DNA from: Cycas panzhihuaensis
Lineage: Eukaryota; Cycadophyta
Assembly: GCA_023213395.1 (NCBI GenBank)
Contig: CM041465.1
Span: forward strand, 106,275,741-106,339,740
Reading direction: 5' to 3'
DNA length: 64,000 nt
The position numbers were made by a program, and so were the translations under genes. Below the pieces are notes generated by a model that was not told the DNA's origin, ran no database searches, and saw nothing but the letters and a program-made list of their open reading frames with translations. Positions 33,043 through 43,672 of the stretch are shown in pieces. Numbering within the stretch: the stretch's first letter is position 1; every line of letters begins with the position of its first letter.

Positions 33043-35272
33043 GATCTATGGTGCTTCTCTCTATGCCTCCACCTGGATGCCCTTCAATTGATTCAATCAT
33101 CATTTTGAGCTATGTTCACTCTTTACTCATCACACGGGTTGCGTGCAGACTTGACATTCATTATTTTATTTTTTATTTTATAAAGTTTTAATTTGATTAA
33201 ATTAAATTAAATAATGGTTGAAATCTATTTGAAAAAGAGATTAAGCCCCCTTTAGAGTTTAGCTCCTAGTCTTATACGTCCTCCCTGTGACCTTTGGCTC
33301 ATTGCTAAAGGGGCCTCTTAACTTTACAATTATTTTTCTTTTTATTTTTTTTTATTTTTTCATTAAAACATAAGGTACCTGGCTAAGTTTTTCTATATCT
33401 CTTAACTAGAGTATTGATTTCTGAGGAAACCTATCCCATTGAGTTTGGAATTTTTTGAGGTATGATTTAGACTTATTATTTGTCATATTTAGAGCTGATT
33501 TGGCATGTTTCTACTCAATTTAAAGTCTTGTTTTTTTTTTTTTAGTTTTTTAGTTATTATTACAAAATCCCTTTTTTATTAGGTTATACTTTATCACTGA
33601 GAGATTATTTTTTACCCAGATCTACTCTACATCAATCTATTTTTATCAAACTTCATCGTCATCTACTCATTTTATCTTTTAGGATTTGTTTTAATCATTA
33701 TTTTAATCCATGAAAGTGACACTTTAGTATTTTTAAACATATTTACATGAAAAGTACTACTTACATTTTCAGTTGTACCTCCTCAACTAGAAATTAGATT
33801 TTCAAACCATAAGATTCATTGAAATCCTAATTCAAAGAACTACTGCCTGAAGGTATCTTTTACTTGACTTAACTAATTATATTATAGGTTTAAGTAGGTC
33901 AAAGTTGACCTTGTTTGTGTTGCCCTTTTATTAACCTTTGAAGGATACTTTTAATAGTTTCTTTAATATCTTGAGCTTCATAGCTCAGAATTAAGTACAG
34001 TTTAATTATAGTGACATATTTTTTAGAGATCTATAGTTTTAAGTTATTTTTATTTCATTTTGAGTCTATTTTATAGGTGCTCTAAGCTATCAAAGTTTAG
34101 GTATAAAATAGCTTCTAAATTATTATTATTGCATATTTTTATACATTATTTTTAAATTTTTAATTGAAAAGTATATTAAGCAGCTCTCTAAACTATATTT
34201 GATTGTTTTACATTGTTCTATAAGATTTTTACTAGTATTTCATAATATTTTTAGCCTTAGGCTCCTGCTAAGCCTCAAAAAAAGGATTATATCTTTTGTA
34301 CATTAAAATCTTGACTTATAGGAATCCATTCTCAAAAAGGTCACTTTCATTGAATAGATATTTTATTGATCTTCAAATTGGTGTAATTTCACTTTATTTT
34401 GACATTGTTTAGTATAGCTTTAAAGCTACTCAACTTGAGTATTCAAGATATCCCAACAAGCTTATCTTCTAAACCTTTTTTTAAGGAGTTCTTTATTTTA
34501 TTCCCTATTGATCACTTATAATACATACTTGAGGCTTTTATTTGACTTTCATATAACTTCTTTTAAGCTGATCTATAGCAGAAATTGATCATATACATCT
34601 CAATCAAGTGACAAGCTAAGTGGTCCTACAACTCAAAATGGGTACAATTCATATTTTTGTTTGAAGTTTCTTCTTCATATCTTTTATCTTTTTAAAGTGA
34701 AAATATACATATATATTTTAGATTTTTTGCATTATATATCTTCATCAAGACAAAAAGATTTCATGCATTGAGAAAGAAAATAATTTTTCTTGCTCAAATT
34801 TGTGGTTATTTATTTAAAAAATCATAAGCTTAGAAATTTTTCTATTATTTTTTTCATCAAAATTTTATTTTAGATCTACATATTTAAAAGATCTTAGTTA
34901 CATTCAAAATTTGCTCATATATTCATTATATTTCAAAGTTTATCTAGAATTATACAATATAAGGTTATCAATTATTCTAATGCATACACTTATTAAAATC
35001 ATTTTTTTTTAATATTAAAAAGACCATTTACTTATTGTACTTATAAAAGTTATATCTAGTGGTAATATGATTTATTTTTAAGGGCATTACATTTTTTTAA
35101 AGTGATTACCTGCATATTTCTTTTAAAGAGTATATTTGAAGTTATATATTTTAAGTTTATTAATTTATTGGGTTCTTTGATTCCTTCTAAATGCATATAT
35201 TTTGTTAAGAAGTATAAAAAGTTTACTTGGTAAAAGTATATTCTTTGTTATGTACTAAATTTTTTTATATAA
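33043..35272 (+). other. Copy D internal region, second part
   Basis: AT-rich DNA collinear with 1-1037 of copy A and, inverted, with copy B: for example 'gtgacactttagtattttta' at 33717 against 177 in copy A. No recognised frame. Confidence 0.6.
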
Positions 35273-35950
35273 ATGGGAATCAATCTAAATAAAATATAAT
35301 TTCTTATATTTAATGGCCATAATTTTTCACAATGACATAAAATAATGCAAAATTATTTTATTACAAATGATCTTTAGAAATACTTACAAGATGAATATGA
35401 TCTTCATATTAAAGAAGACATTAAAAAATATAATAAAGTCTTAGCCCTACTATTTTGCAATATAGATGATAATATTTTTTCTAAAGTTTGTGAAATGATA
35501 ACTTCCAAATATATATGTCACATCTTAGATTCTATTTATGGGGGTGAAACCCTCAATGTAAATGAATTTAATATTGATATTGTTGAGCATATGAGACAGA
35601 TGTTAGAGCAAGTTAATTATGATGGAAAGACTAAGGAGAAAAATTTAAGTCAAATGCATGATCACCTTGTTGAACAAGAAGCTAATCCTCCATTTGAAGG
35701 GGGAGAAAACTTATGATATGATAGTTACTCACAACACAAAGATTTCAGAAGACAAAGTCAAAGTTCTAGTAAATAAAGTTAGAGCTACAGGCATTCACCT
35801 TTATTCAAATCAAGCTACATTTACTTGGAGATTTTTGGAACCACTCAATAGTAAAGAGACACACATTGCTAAAAGGATGAGGCAAGTTAATAATGATTAA
35901 GCTAAAAGATAAATACTCAAAGTTTTTTCAAGTTTAAGTTTTACAAGTTT
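35273..35950 (+). pseudogene. Copia-type gag pseudogene, copy D
   Basis: ATG 35273: MGINLNKI, TAA at codon 9 (35297-35299), FLIFNGHNFS. The open part 35495-35716 reads ICHILDSIYGGETLNVNEF and HMRQMLEQVNYDGKTKEKNL. A one-base gain near the run of G at 35699-35704 shifts into the frame 35658-35900 (THNTKISEDKVKVLVNKV). It ends shortly before the polypurine tract 35981-35994. Shares the codon-9 stop with copies A and B. Confidence 0.75.
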
Positions 35951-35980
35951 AAAGAAAAGACAAAGTTATTTATGATGACC

Positions 35981-35994
35981 ATTAAGGGGGAGAA
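35981..35994 (+). other. Copy D polypurine tract
   Basis: attaagggggagaa immediately before LTR start TGTTAGGGTTAATG. Confidence 0.88.
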
Positions 35995-36322
35995 TGTTAG
36001 GGTTAATGTTCATCACCCCACTCCCACCTTTCACACATGTTAAGGTAAGTCAGGTAAGGTTAAGTTTATTTGAGTTAAGTTGTTGAGTTATATAATATTT
36101 TATTGTTGTTTGAATTTTAGGGATTGAAGAGTTTCGCTCCTCCCCCAAACTATATATTTGGAGGGGTGTGCAACCTTAGTGTCTTTAGACACTATATATA
36201 TTGGAGATTTGCTATGTACTCACTCAAAGATAGATTGAATACAAAGGCTTATGTGTTTATGCAACAATGTTTTGATTATTTGATTATTCTCTACTCTATC
36301 TCTATCATTTTATGATCCTTCA
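35995..36322 (+). repeat. Copy D 3' LTR
   Basis: 328 bases, TGTTAGGGTTAATGTTCATC ... tgatccttca. TATA ctatatattt at 36150-36159, hairpin gtgtctttagacac at 36179-36192. Followed by target copy caaag (36323-36327). Confidence 0.92.
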
Positions 36323-36327
36323 CAAAG

Positions 36328-36396
36328 AGGCTTATTTTTTAATTATATTTACATCTTGAGTGGTTATGTATATACTTTGATACCTGTGTTATAACA
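36328..36396 (+). repeat. Family 2 5' LTR, right part
   Basis: aggcttattttttaattatatttacatc ... gtgttataaca aligns with 40433-40501. With 20436-20714 it gives 348 bases, equal to the 3' LTR. Confidence 0.9.
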
Positions 36397-36411
36397 TGGC
36401 ATTAGAGTAGG
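36397..36411 (+). other. Family 2 primer-binding site
   Basis: tggcattagagtagg follows the LTR end directly; a worn TGGTATCAGAGC-type tRNA-Met site. Confidence 0.7.
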
Positions 36412-38448
36412 TTATGTTATCTATTTGAAGATTAATATGCTTTCATCTCAAGTTATTTATAAAGCCTGTTTTTGGAAGCAATAAGACCATTTAAATCCAT
36501 TTTACTTTGTTTTGAGTATATATAGGTCTATTTGTGACTATGTTTGTGGAATTGAAAAAGTTGTACACCTTACCTATGTGGAATTCTCATATTATTGTTG
36601 TTTCCATTGAAGTTCTTATTATTTATCTCAATGATACTTTATTCCATTACCATGAAGAACAACCACTTATCATGATTTTGAGCCATCAATAGCTAAGGAA
36701 AAGATTTAGTTCCATCTATTTACGTGAGGGTAATTTCCTCTTCACTCTATATGTAATATTTGCCACTATGTTGGAGAGATGTGGCCATAGTCTTCATCAT
36801 AAACAACATCTAACGCTACTTAAATAATGGTGGTTAGAGACAATGTAAGTTCTCTTCATCAATAATGAGAGAGTAAAATATGTTTTGTTATAATACAAAC
36901 ATTAAACCCTACATATTCTCTCAATAAGACATCTTGCAATGCATCCATATTAAATCAACAACTGATAGGCCAAGAAAATACAATCATTTGAGAAAAATGG
37001 CATGATAGTATTATCCCAAACAAAGTGAAGGGGTGAATCAAGTAAGAGTATAGATATCTGTGAATGTTGAGTCATATATAGTATTGGGTCTCTCTGTGGT
37101 TTGCATTCAATAGTTCCATGGCTTACTGAGCTATGATTTGGTTGTTTAATGAATTAGGCATATTGGATATATAGATCATGGAAAAAATCAAGCCCTTGGA
37201 CTTATTTATATCATTGTCACTTCCATTTGATATAAATCCATTCAGTCCCAAGGTAGTTCTAATTATCATCTATTAATTATTTGGTAATTGTATTATTTAA
37301 CTATTCATTCTATCGGGGCATTAACTTTATCTTATTTGAATCTAAAGGAGCCAAGAACATTACTTACCATCTTGGTAGTGCCAATAGCAATAAAGGTTCT
37401 GTTACCATGAAGCAGGCATTTCAACTTATGTAGACCATAAATAACTTCTTTATTTGTCCTATGTAAAAGCAATGCCTATTTACATGCGTCTTTGTATGCC
37501 TTTGTTCTTCAATAAGTAATGTTTATCTACATTAGTGATATTACCTAAATGAAATGTGTTGCATTCCTCTACTCTAAGCTTTTGTCTACATGATGTCAGT
37601 TCACATGCTTCCTAGAGATCTATATGTGCTCTATCAAGTGTAATAGTAGTTGTGCATCAACAAACCAATAATGACTCCTCCATAAAATAGACTTTATTAA
37701 GCCCCAATATTAGTAAAATCTCACCCAAGGATTTTTTTTCTTGAAGAAGATCATTCTTTGAAGTAGCTTTCATTAATTCAATCAATGATTTTATCATTTT
37801 TTACTAGTTGCCCATGGGTTATTATTAAACATTAAATAGTTTCTAAATTTTGAGCTTACCATAATTTTTTTTACAATGCTTTTGGAGCATTAAACTTGAT
37901 TGGATTGTCGTTTGAGAGCTGTGAAGCCTCTTTCCACTAGTAGTCGATCACATGGAGTACATTAGTGACCAAGGGCTAATTTGTCAAAGAGATTAGAGCC
38001 CATTCTAGTTCAATTTTTATTCATAAAGAACTAGTTGTATTATTTTATTGATGTCTTCTCAACTAGGAGTCTATTTTTTAAACTATTTGATACATCGTAA
38101 TATTGATTTATAGTACTTTAATCTAAACTATGAATTAAGGTAATTTGATACCATCTTCATAAAAAAAATTTAGTCTAAAGATAAAGGATTATTTTGGATC
38201 CTATAAGAAAACTATAAAAGTTTAAGAAAGTGATCTTTCATTCTGTTAGTTTGGTAAGCTTGAGAGAAGTATTCCTTTCACTATAAATATTTTTTTACAA
38301 AGGTGTTATTATTCAAAAGCAAGAAAATAAATCAAGTTCTTAATTTTAAAGGATAAAACGATACAAGATAAGGTTATGAGGATGATATAATCATATGTTC
38401 ATAGTCGATATTTGCTCCTATTAGAATTATTTCTTATCATTAACAAAG
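36412..38448. other. Family 2 leader, unassigned
   Basis: Two kb of AT-rich DNA without a frame I recognise on either strand. Nothing else definite. Confidence 0.5.
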
Positions 38449-39069
38449 ATGGGTATGCTTTTACTAATTGAGGAAAATTATTCAAAATGGTCAAATAATG
38501 TGAGATCTTGGTTCATTTACTTTGATTGATGGGACATTATTTCCAAAGGGTACATATATCCAACACTAGAACTTCAATGAAAAGATGCTCATGCACTTCG
38601 TTGGATTTATTATACCATGGAGACAAATACATATTGCTACATCTGTGATATTGTTAAAGAAGAACCAATTTGTAGATTATATAAAACATGAAATATTTTA
38701 AAGGAAAAGTTTGGTCCAAAGCTGAATAACCAACATATAGGTAATAAGGAATATGAAACTGATACATGTAAAAAGGATGAATAAAGTATTATTGATGAAT
38801 TTTGTTTTGAAGTTGATAAAAATGAATGTCAATTTGGTGAAGAGATTATCTCTAAATGTGCATCTACTACATGTATTATTAACAAGACCATTATTATTAT
38901 TGTGCATGCTAAATATAATGAAATCATTAAAGAAACAATTAATGGTAGTAATGAAGTAACTCAAGATATCGAAGGTTCATCTCTCATTCCTAGTCTCGTT
39001 ACTTTAAAAGAAATCAAAAGTGAATCTGATGGCTCTACTTATTGCAAAGAAAATTATAGATGTGCCTAA
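38449..39069 (+). pseudogene. Family 2 Copia-type gag pseudogene
   Basis: ATG 38449 opens MGMLLLIEENYSKWSNNVRS, W-D-I-I-S-K-G-Y, then ALRWIYYTMETNTYCYICDI and KEKFGPKLNNQHIG. It is the N.Y..W......W.II...Y opening and 'A...I..T....I' middle of a UBN2-type Copia gag. 207 codons to TAA 39067-39069 in one frame, with several internal stops. No zinc knuckle. The minus frame 38698-38964 is a shadow. Confidence 0.65.
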
Positions 39070-39950
39070 TAATTTACTTCCATTCAATCATTTAGAATTT
39101 GAAGATAAAGCAAGTTATACAACTCAAATGAATGACATAATGGGTATGGTTTTATCAATATGTACCATTCCTAGTTAGGTTACATCAGATATATTAGAGC
39201 TCAAGAAGATGAAGTTTAACCTTGGAATACATGGTGAATTTAGAACTATATTGACCAATTTACAACTAATCAATATTAAAACATCTTATATTCTCAAACA
39301 TATTTTATCACTAGAGGTATAAAATATTTCAATTAATTAAGGGAGTAAGATTGCACTACTGGGTGTTATATCTTTGATTGAACCCATAATTACAGTTAGA
39401 AAAGTTGTTACCAAACTACAACTAGACTATGATCTTATGAATGAAAATGTTTACATAGGGCCCTTTATGATTTTACTTGACATAACATATGTGATCATGA
39501 CTATTATTACAAGTTTTATGCTTATTTCCTTGAGAGGAATATTTTACAAGTAAGTAGGAGCCACGGTGTGCAATGATCTAGGTCTCTTTTATGTAGGGAA
39601 TTCAACATCCTTTATTGATATAAGGAGGAATAAATCTATTGGTTAGGAACTTTTATATAGAAATAGAATAAGTTCCAATAATATCAATAAGCATTAACAA
39701 TGGTAAGGTTGAATCATCATCATTATATTTTTTCTCTCTTTAAGATTTTTTTGGAGGTTTTTGGACCTCACTTCTCTAGATCATGTTCTTATTTAATGGG
39801 AGATGATATCATGATACATCATTCTTGTTCTATAATAAATATAGAAACAATTTCCATGCTGAAGAAATTCAATGACTTTGAATTAGAGATTCATAGAATA
39901 GGTGAAACAAATAATTAAAGAAAATTACTTCAGGACCTACCACATTGAAG
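39070..39950 (+). other. Family 2 internal DNA, unrecognised frames
   Basis: Plus-strand stretches such as LELKKMKFNLGIHGEFRTIL and SLIEPIITVRKVVTKLQLDY read open for tens of codons but I cannot place them in a family. The region replaces the protease-integrase-RT block expected of an autonomous Copia. Confidence 0.4.
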
Positions 39951-40080
39951 AATGCAATCCAGATCAAGAGTTGTCACTACATTCCAAAACCAAACAAAGT
40001 TGAAGACCAAGTTCTAAACATCATTTTTAAAAGGTTTCCAAAGATCAAACATTATAGATTCAAAGGAACCTTTAGTTTCC
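39951..40080 (+). pseudogene. Copia RNase H C-terminal tail
   Basis: KVEDQVLNIIFKRFPKIKHY (about 39999-40060) matches the '.E.QVADIFTKPLPK.KF' end of Copia pol. It lies just before the polypurine tract, as in complete elements, so family 2 lost the pol middle by deletion. Confidence 0.55.
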
Positions 40081-40141
40081 TAGTTGGTTACAATGCTTGT
40101 TCTTAGTGCATAGTTTGAAAGTGTTTTGATATGATAGTAAA

Positions 40142-40153
40142 CATTATAGGGGG
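40142..40153 (+). other. Family 2 polypurine tract
   Basis: cattataggggg directly before LTR start TGTTAGAGATAATG. Confidence 0.75.
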
Positions 40154-40501
40154 TGTTAGAGATAATGTTTAATGTTTTTGGCATTATAAGTAATGTCTAA
40201 TGGTTCAATATTAAATAGGGTAGTATTAATATTAGAGAGTGGTAAATGTGTTACTATTAAAGAGTCACCCTTAACTCTCTCATTAGGAATATTAAAATAT
40301 ATCATTAAGGCATATGCATAATGGTGGTTATAGTAGTCATTTCTTGTAATTAGTTAAGTGTGAGGTGATTATGTATTATAAATAGGTATTCATATCATTC
40401 ACAGTGAAATATAAAGAAGATTATATTCAAAGAGGCTTATTTCTTAATTATGTTTATATCTTGAATGGTTGTATGCATACCTTGATACTTGTGTTTCAAT
40501 A
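40154..40501 (+). repeat. Family 2 3' LTR
   Basis: 348 bases, uninterrupted; carries the intact target sequence (attcaaagagg, 40424-40434) into which family 1 inserted in the 5' LTR. Confidence 0.92.
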
Positions 40502-40506
40502 GATTT

Positions 40507-40779
40507 TGCATAGAGTTATGGAGATTTCAGACTTTTTGAACTAGAAGTCATACAATATTCTATACCCCTATGACCTAGGGCTAAATCTATGAAGAAACAA
40601 TAGTGGATAGTTAACGCAAAATTAAAAGAGTTGAATGGAGGGAAATTTTAAAATTGTAAGAATTAGGTATTATTTATCCTATTAGATTTTCTACTTGAAT
40701 ATCTAACCTAATCCTAAAAAGGAAGAAGAATAGGATATTAGAGTCTATGTTGACTTTATAATCTCAAAAATGAGTCTTT
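40507..40779 (+). pseudogene. Old Gypsy RT, N-terminal piece
   Basis: FA.SYGDF, VIQYSIPL, PRAKSMKKQ, VNAKLKELN and (with frame changes) the I-I-Y-P-I / S-N-L-I region before the fingers. This continues 20435 and runs into the Tat insertion at 40785. The next motif (DNYLLPRMEQIL) is at 57653. Confidence 0.65.
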
Positions 40780-40784
40780 GAAAG
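40780..40784 (+). repeat. Target duplication of the Tat element
   Basis: gaaag here and gaaag at 57648-57652, perfect. Confidence 0.95.
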
Positions 40785-43499
40785 TGTTTCCCAACTTCCG
40801 AGAATGGATACGGAATTACCGACTCAGGTAAGCGCAGGTATATTCCTCACCTTATCATCACTTTCTTTTGATGAGTGTTTGCTTGCGTGTCTGCATGTTT
40901 GTGGCCTTGTAGACGACTTTCCCTTTGTCTACACTTATTTTAGCCTATGACGACTATAGTAGGGGCACACTCCCAACGAGTGTGGCACCTTGGTAGCCAC
41001 TCCACTTCCTGCATTCTACCCTCGTCACTCCAGGATCCACTTGGCTTGCGCCACCTCTGCCCGTGTGATAACCCGTCATTGTTTGGTTGACTTGCTATAT
41101 CGTTTGAATCCTATTTTTGCTCTTTTGGACTCATTTGTTAGCTTGTTTGCTCTCAGGTAGATATCTCAGCCCCCCATTGGCCCCTTGCGTCATCTGCGCA
41201 TAGCCTAGAATGGCTGGCCAGGCCTGGTTTTGCCTCTAGGCGAATACTGCTGTGATTTTCACAGTACCGCCAGAAAATCCGTGGTACCATGGATTTTGCA
41301 GCGGTATGACTGTTCTAACTTATTTTTTAAAATCTACCATGGCGATTTCGCATTTATTGCGAAACTGCCATGTGTCTCGCAACTTAACTCGCTGCCAGTC
41401 GCGCCCTAATCACTCGCTTTAGGGTTTGGTTTGGGTACTTAAGTCACTTTTTACTCATTTTTTACGACTTTTGGCTCACTTTTTGGATTGCTCCTTAAGG
41501 AAACCTCATTGCTCTGCTCTTCTCTCACGCCCCTCACTGTTACTACGGACTGCCTCCTCCAAAGGTCCAGCTCTCCTTTGGTGTGGTTAGGACATCTTCC
41601 CAGCCCCTCACACACCTTGGAGATGGCCCCTTGGAGAGATTTCAATGGATTCTTACCCCGGGCAGCTATCAAAGCATTCCAAGTGTAGGTGTTCTTCCTC
41701 CAACTTCATTAGTAGGGTCCCAAACTTGCTACACTATAGTTTCTGGGCTGATTTCTTAGCCTCTCCTTACCAGCCCTTGGCTGAGGCAAGCACCTCTCCT
41801 CTTCCACTCAGGTAGTCATTGATTTGAGTTGCTTCTCTTGTGCTATTGATACCCTATCTTGCTTGTTTCGTTGCTTGTCTTTGTGAGGGTTATTTTCCTC
41901 TTTATATTGGATTGTTTTACCTCTGTTACAGTGCCTCCTTACCTGTGTTTGTTGCTCAAGGTAGTGGCATTGAGGGTTGACATAGGGTTTGGAAGAGGGC
42001 TGGGTGGATTCTGCACCACTTTCCACGCTCCTCACATAGCTTTAAGCCCCTGAAACCTTCCCTCTTACCTCGTGCTGTCCTTAGCACTCAAACAAGGGTT
42101 TGTTGGCCCTTCCTTAACCGCTAAAATCAGCACTTTCACATGTTGCAGTGCTGGTTTGAGGGTTTAGGCTTAGGTCCAGGTGACTCACATAAGTCCCGAC
42201 CGCTTGTTCTTTGCCTAACTCTTTTCCTGGTAGCCCGGTTTGCTCTCCATAGCACCCTGGCTTGCCGTAGGTCTTCTTTGGCTCCTTCCAACTCCCTTCC
42301 TACTATTTCTAGCCATCTTTCTTGGCCTTGCCCTCACTACCTTGTGGCTTTTGGGGGAGGTTAGGGCTATTCTTTGTGGGAGGTAGGCCACTCCGAGGCT
42401 TACCGGTTACTTTCCTTTCGCTTTGGGTGTCCTCTTTTACATATTATCATCATTGTGTTGATGCTAACATATATGTGTTTAAGTTTATATTTGTATTACA
42501 TAGACATGTATTGTTAGGATCTTGTCATTGCATGTTAGTATACTTTCTCTAGAAAGGGAGAGGTTTCCATTTGCTTACAGGTACTTGGGGAGTGCAAAGG
42601 GTATTTTCCGCTCATTCCATTGCTGGTAAGTGCTCTTACGTATGTTGTACTTTCATACTTCATTGGTTACTAGTATTTGGTTTCTTTCTTTCCTTAGTTT
42701 TGTACTTTAGTATTTTTCTGGGGAAGGTAAGAGAGCCCCTCATTCTAATTCGCCGTGATGCTTCACATCTGCTGCACCTCGTGGAGTAGTTTTGGTGTCC
42801 CTCGGGAGTGCCATCGTCATGCACACCTCCAGTCTGGGTACACGCTTCACTCCACCCTACTACTCTTTCCTTTTGAATTTCTTTTCACAAGTAGTAATTA
42901 ACTCATTAGAAATCAAAAGGGAAACTTAACTTTACTTTCGGTTCATGCTTTATTTATTTTGTTGCATGCATCTTCTCTACCCATAGGAAAAGGTCATAGG
43001 AACCGCTCCTTTTCACCTTTCCTCTCTCTTTGCCATGCAAGCTCCTTGCTCTCTGTATTACTTGTGTGTTCGGTTAGTTTGCTTAGGCATACCTTGACCC
43101 ACCTTCTTGGGTCATCCCTCTTGCTTTCCTTTGGCTTCACCGGATAACCAAAGTGACCCCGTCCGTAGGCCAACTGCTTACCTATCCTTCTTTGTTTCCC
43201 GTTGCTTTAGGGAAACCCTTGAAGGTTCCTCTCCTTCCCCTTTTGGCCATCCAAGGGTGGGAGGATCCTTCCCTTAGGTCAACCCAAGCTAACCCTACGC
43301 CTCCTCACCTCTTGTTCGAAGTGGTGAGGGGATCACCCTTTGGTAGCTATATTCCATTGTAGGTCCCAAACTCGCGCTCTGATGCACGGGGTGCCCTGCA
43401 TGGTATTTATCCTACTTATAGGCCTATCTTTCGATCATATTACCACCCACTCTGACCATACCTATTTAGTTAGGTAGTTATCCTATAGACGCGTGTCCA
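40785..43499 (+). repeat. Tat 5' LTR (2715 bp)
   Basis: TGTTTCCCAACTTCCGAGAA ... gacgcgtgtcca. Pairs with 54931-57647. Contains several short ATG frames on both strands (e.g. 41488-41688, 42322-42552, 43153-43362) that recur in the 3' LTR but have no family match. Confidence 0.95.
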
Positions 43500-43500
43500 C

Positions 43501-43518
43501 TGGCAACCATACTGCGAA
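43501..43518 (+). other. Tat primer-binding site
   Basis: tggcaaccatactgcgaa, one base after the LTR end. Related to TGGCGACTGTACTGGGG of copy 1; tRNA not identified. Confidence 0.65.
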
Positions 43519-43672
43519 CTACCAGTAAGGGAGCTAATTTCTGCTCTCTTCCGTTGGTTTCACTACCTTTTTTTGATCCTTTTCACCTATTTCGATCTCT
43601 TCATTGGGCATCCCCCAATGCGTGTGCTTTTACCACCCTTTCCTTTTCCCTAACATTGTTGGTTGACCTTGC

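Larger units (their letters stand above)
20715..36322 (+). mobile_element. Family 1 gag-only LTR element, copy D
   Basis: The 5' LTR (20715-20927 and 26223-26350) is interrupted by a Copia element. A primer site (26351-26364) and internal DNA (26365-27546 and 33043-35272, interrupted by the inverted sister copy B) follow. Then come gag (35273-35950), polypurine tract and 3' LTR (35995-36322). Removing both inserts leaves about 4.8 kb. The 5' LTR would be 341 bases; the 3' LTR has 328, explained by a ~13-base indel near 20757. It is inserted in the family 2 LTR. Confidence 0.88.
20436..40501 (+). mobile_element. Family 2 non-autonomous Copia-type LTR element
   Basis: 5' LTR 20436-20714 plus 36328-36396 (interrupted by family 1), primer site at 36397, internal 36412-40141, polypurine tract 40142-40153, 3' LTR 40154-40501. 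Without the level-3 insert it is about 4.45 kb, and both LTRs are 348 bases. The internal region holds a gag (38449-39069) and an RNase H tail (about 39951-40080) but no protease, integrase or RT, so it is a deletion derivative. Flanking 5-mers gtctt (20431-20435) and gattt (40502-40506) are a plausible worn duplication. Confidence 0.85.

Noticed and set aside
42140-43362. Chain of short frames inside the Tat LTRs (also at 56009-57603)
   Set aside because: Present in both LTRs, but shifted frames and stops differ and no domain is recognisable; LTRs are not expected to code.
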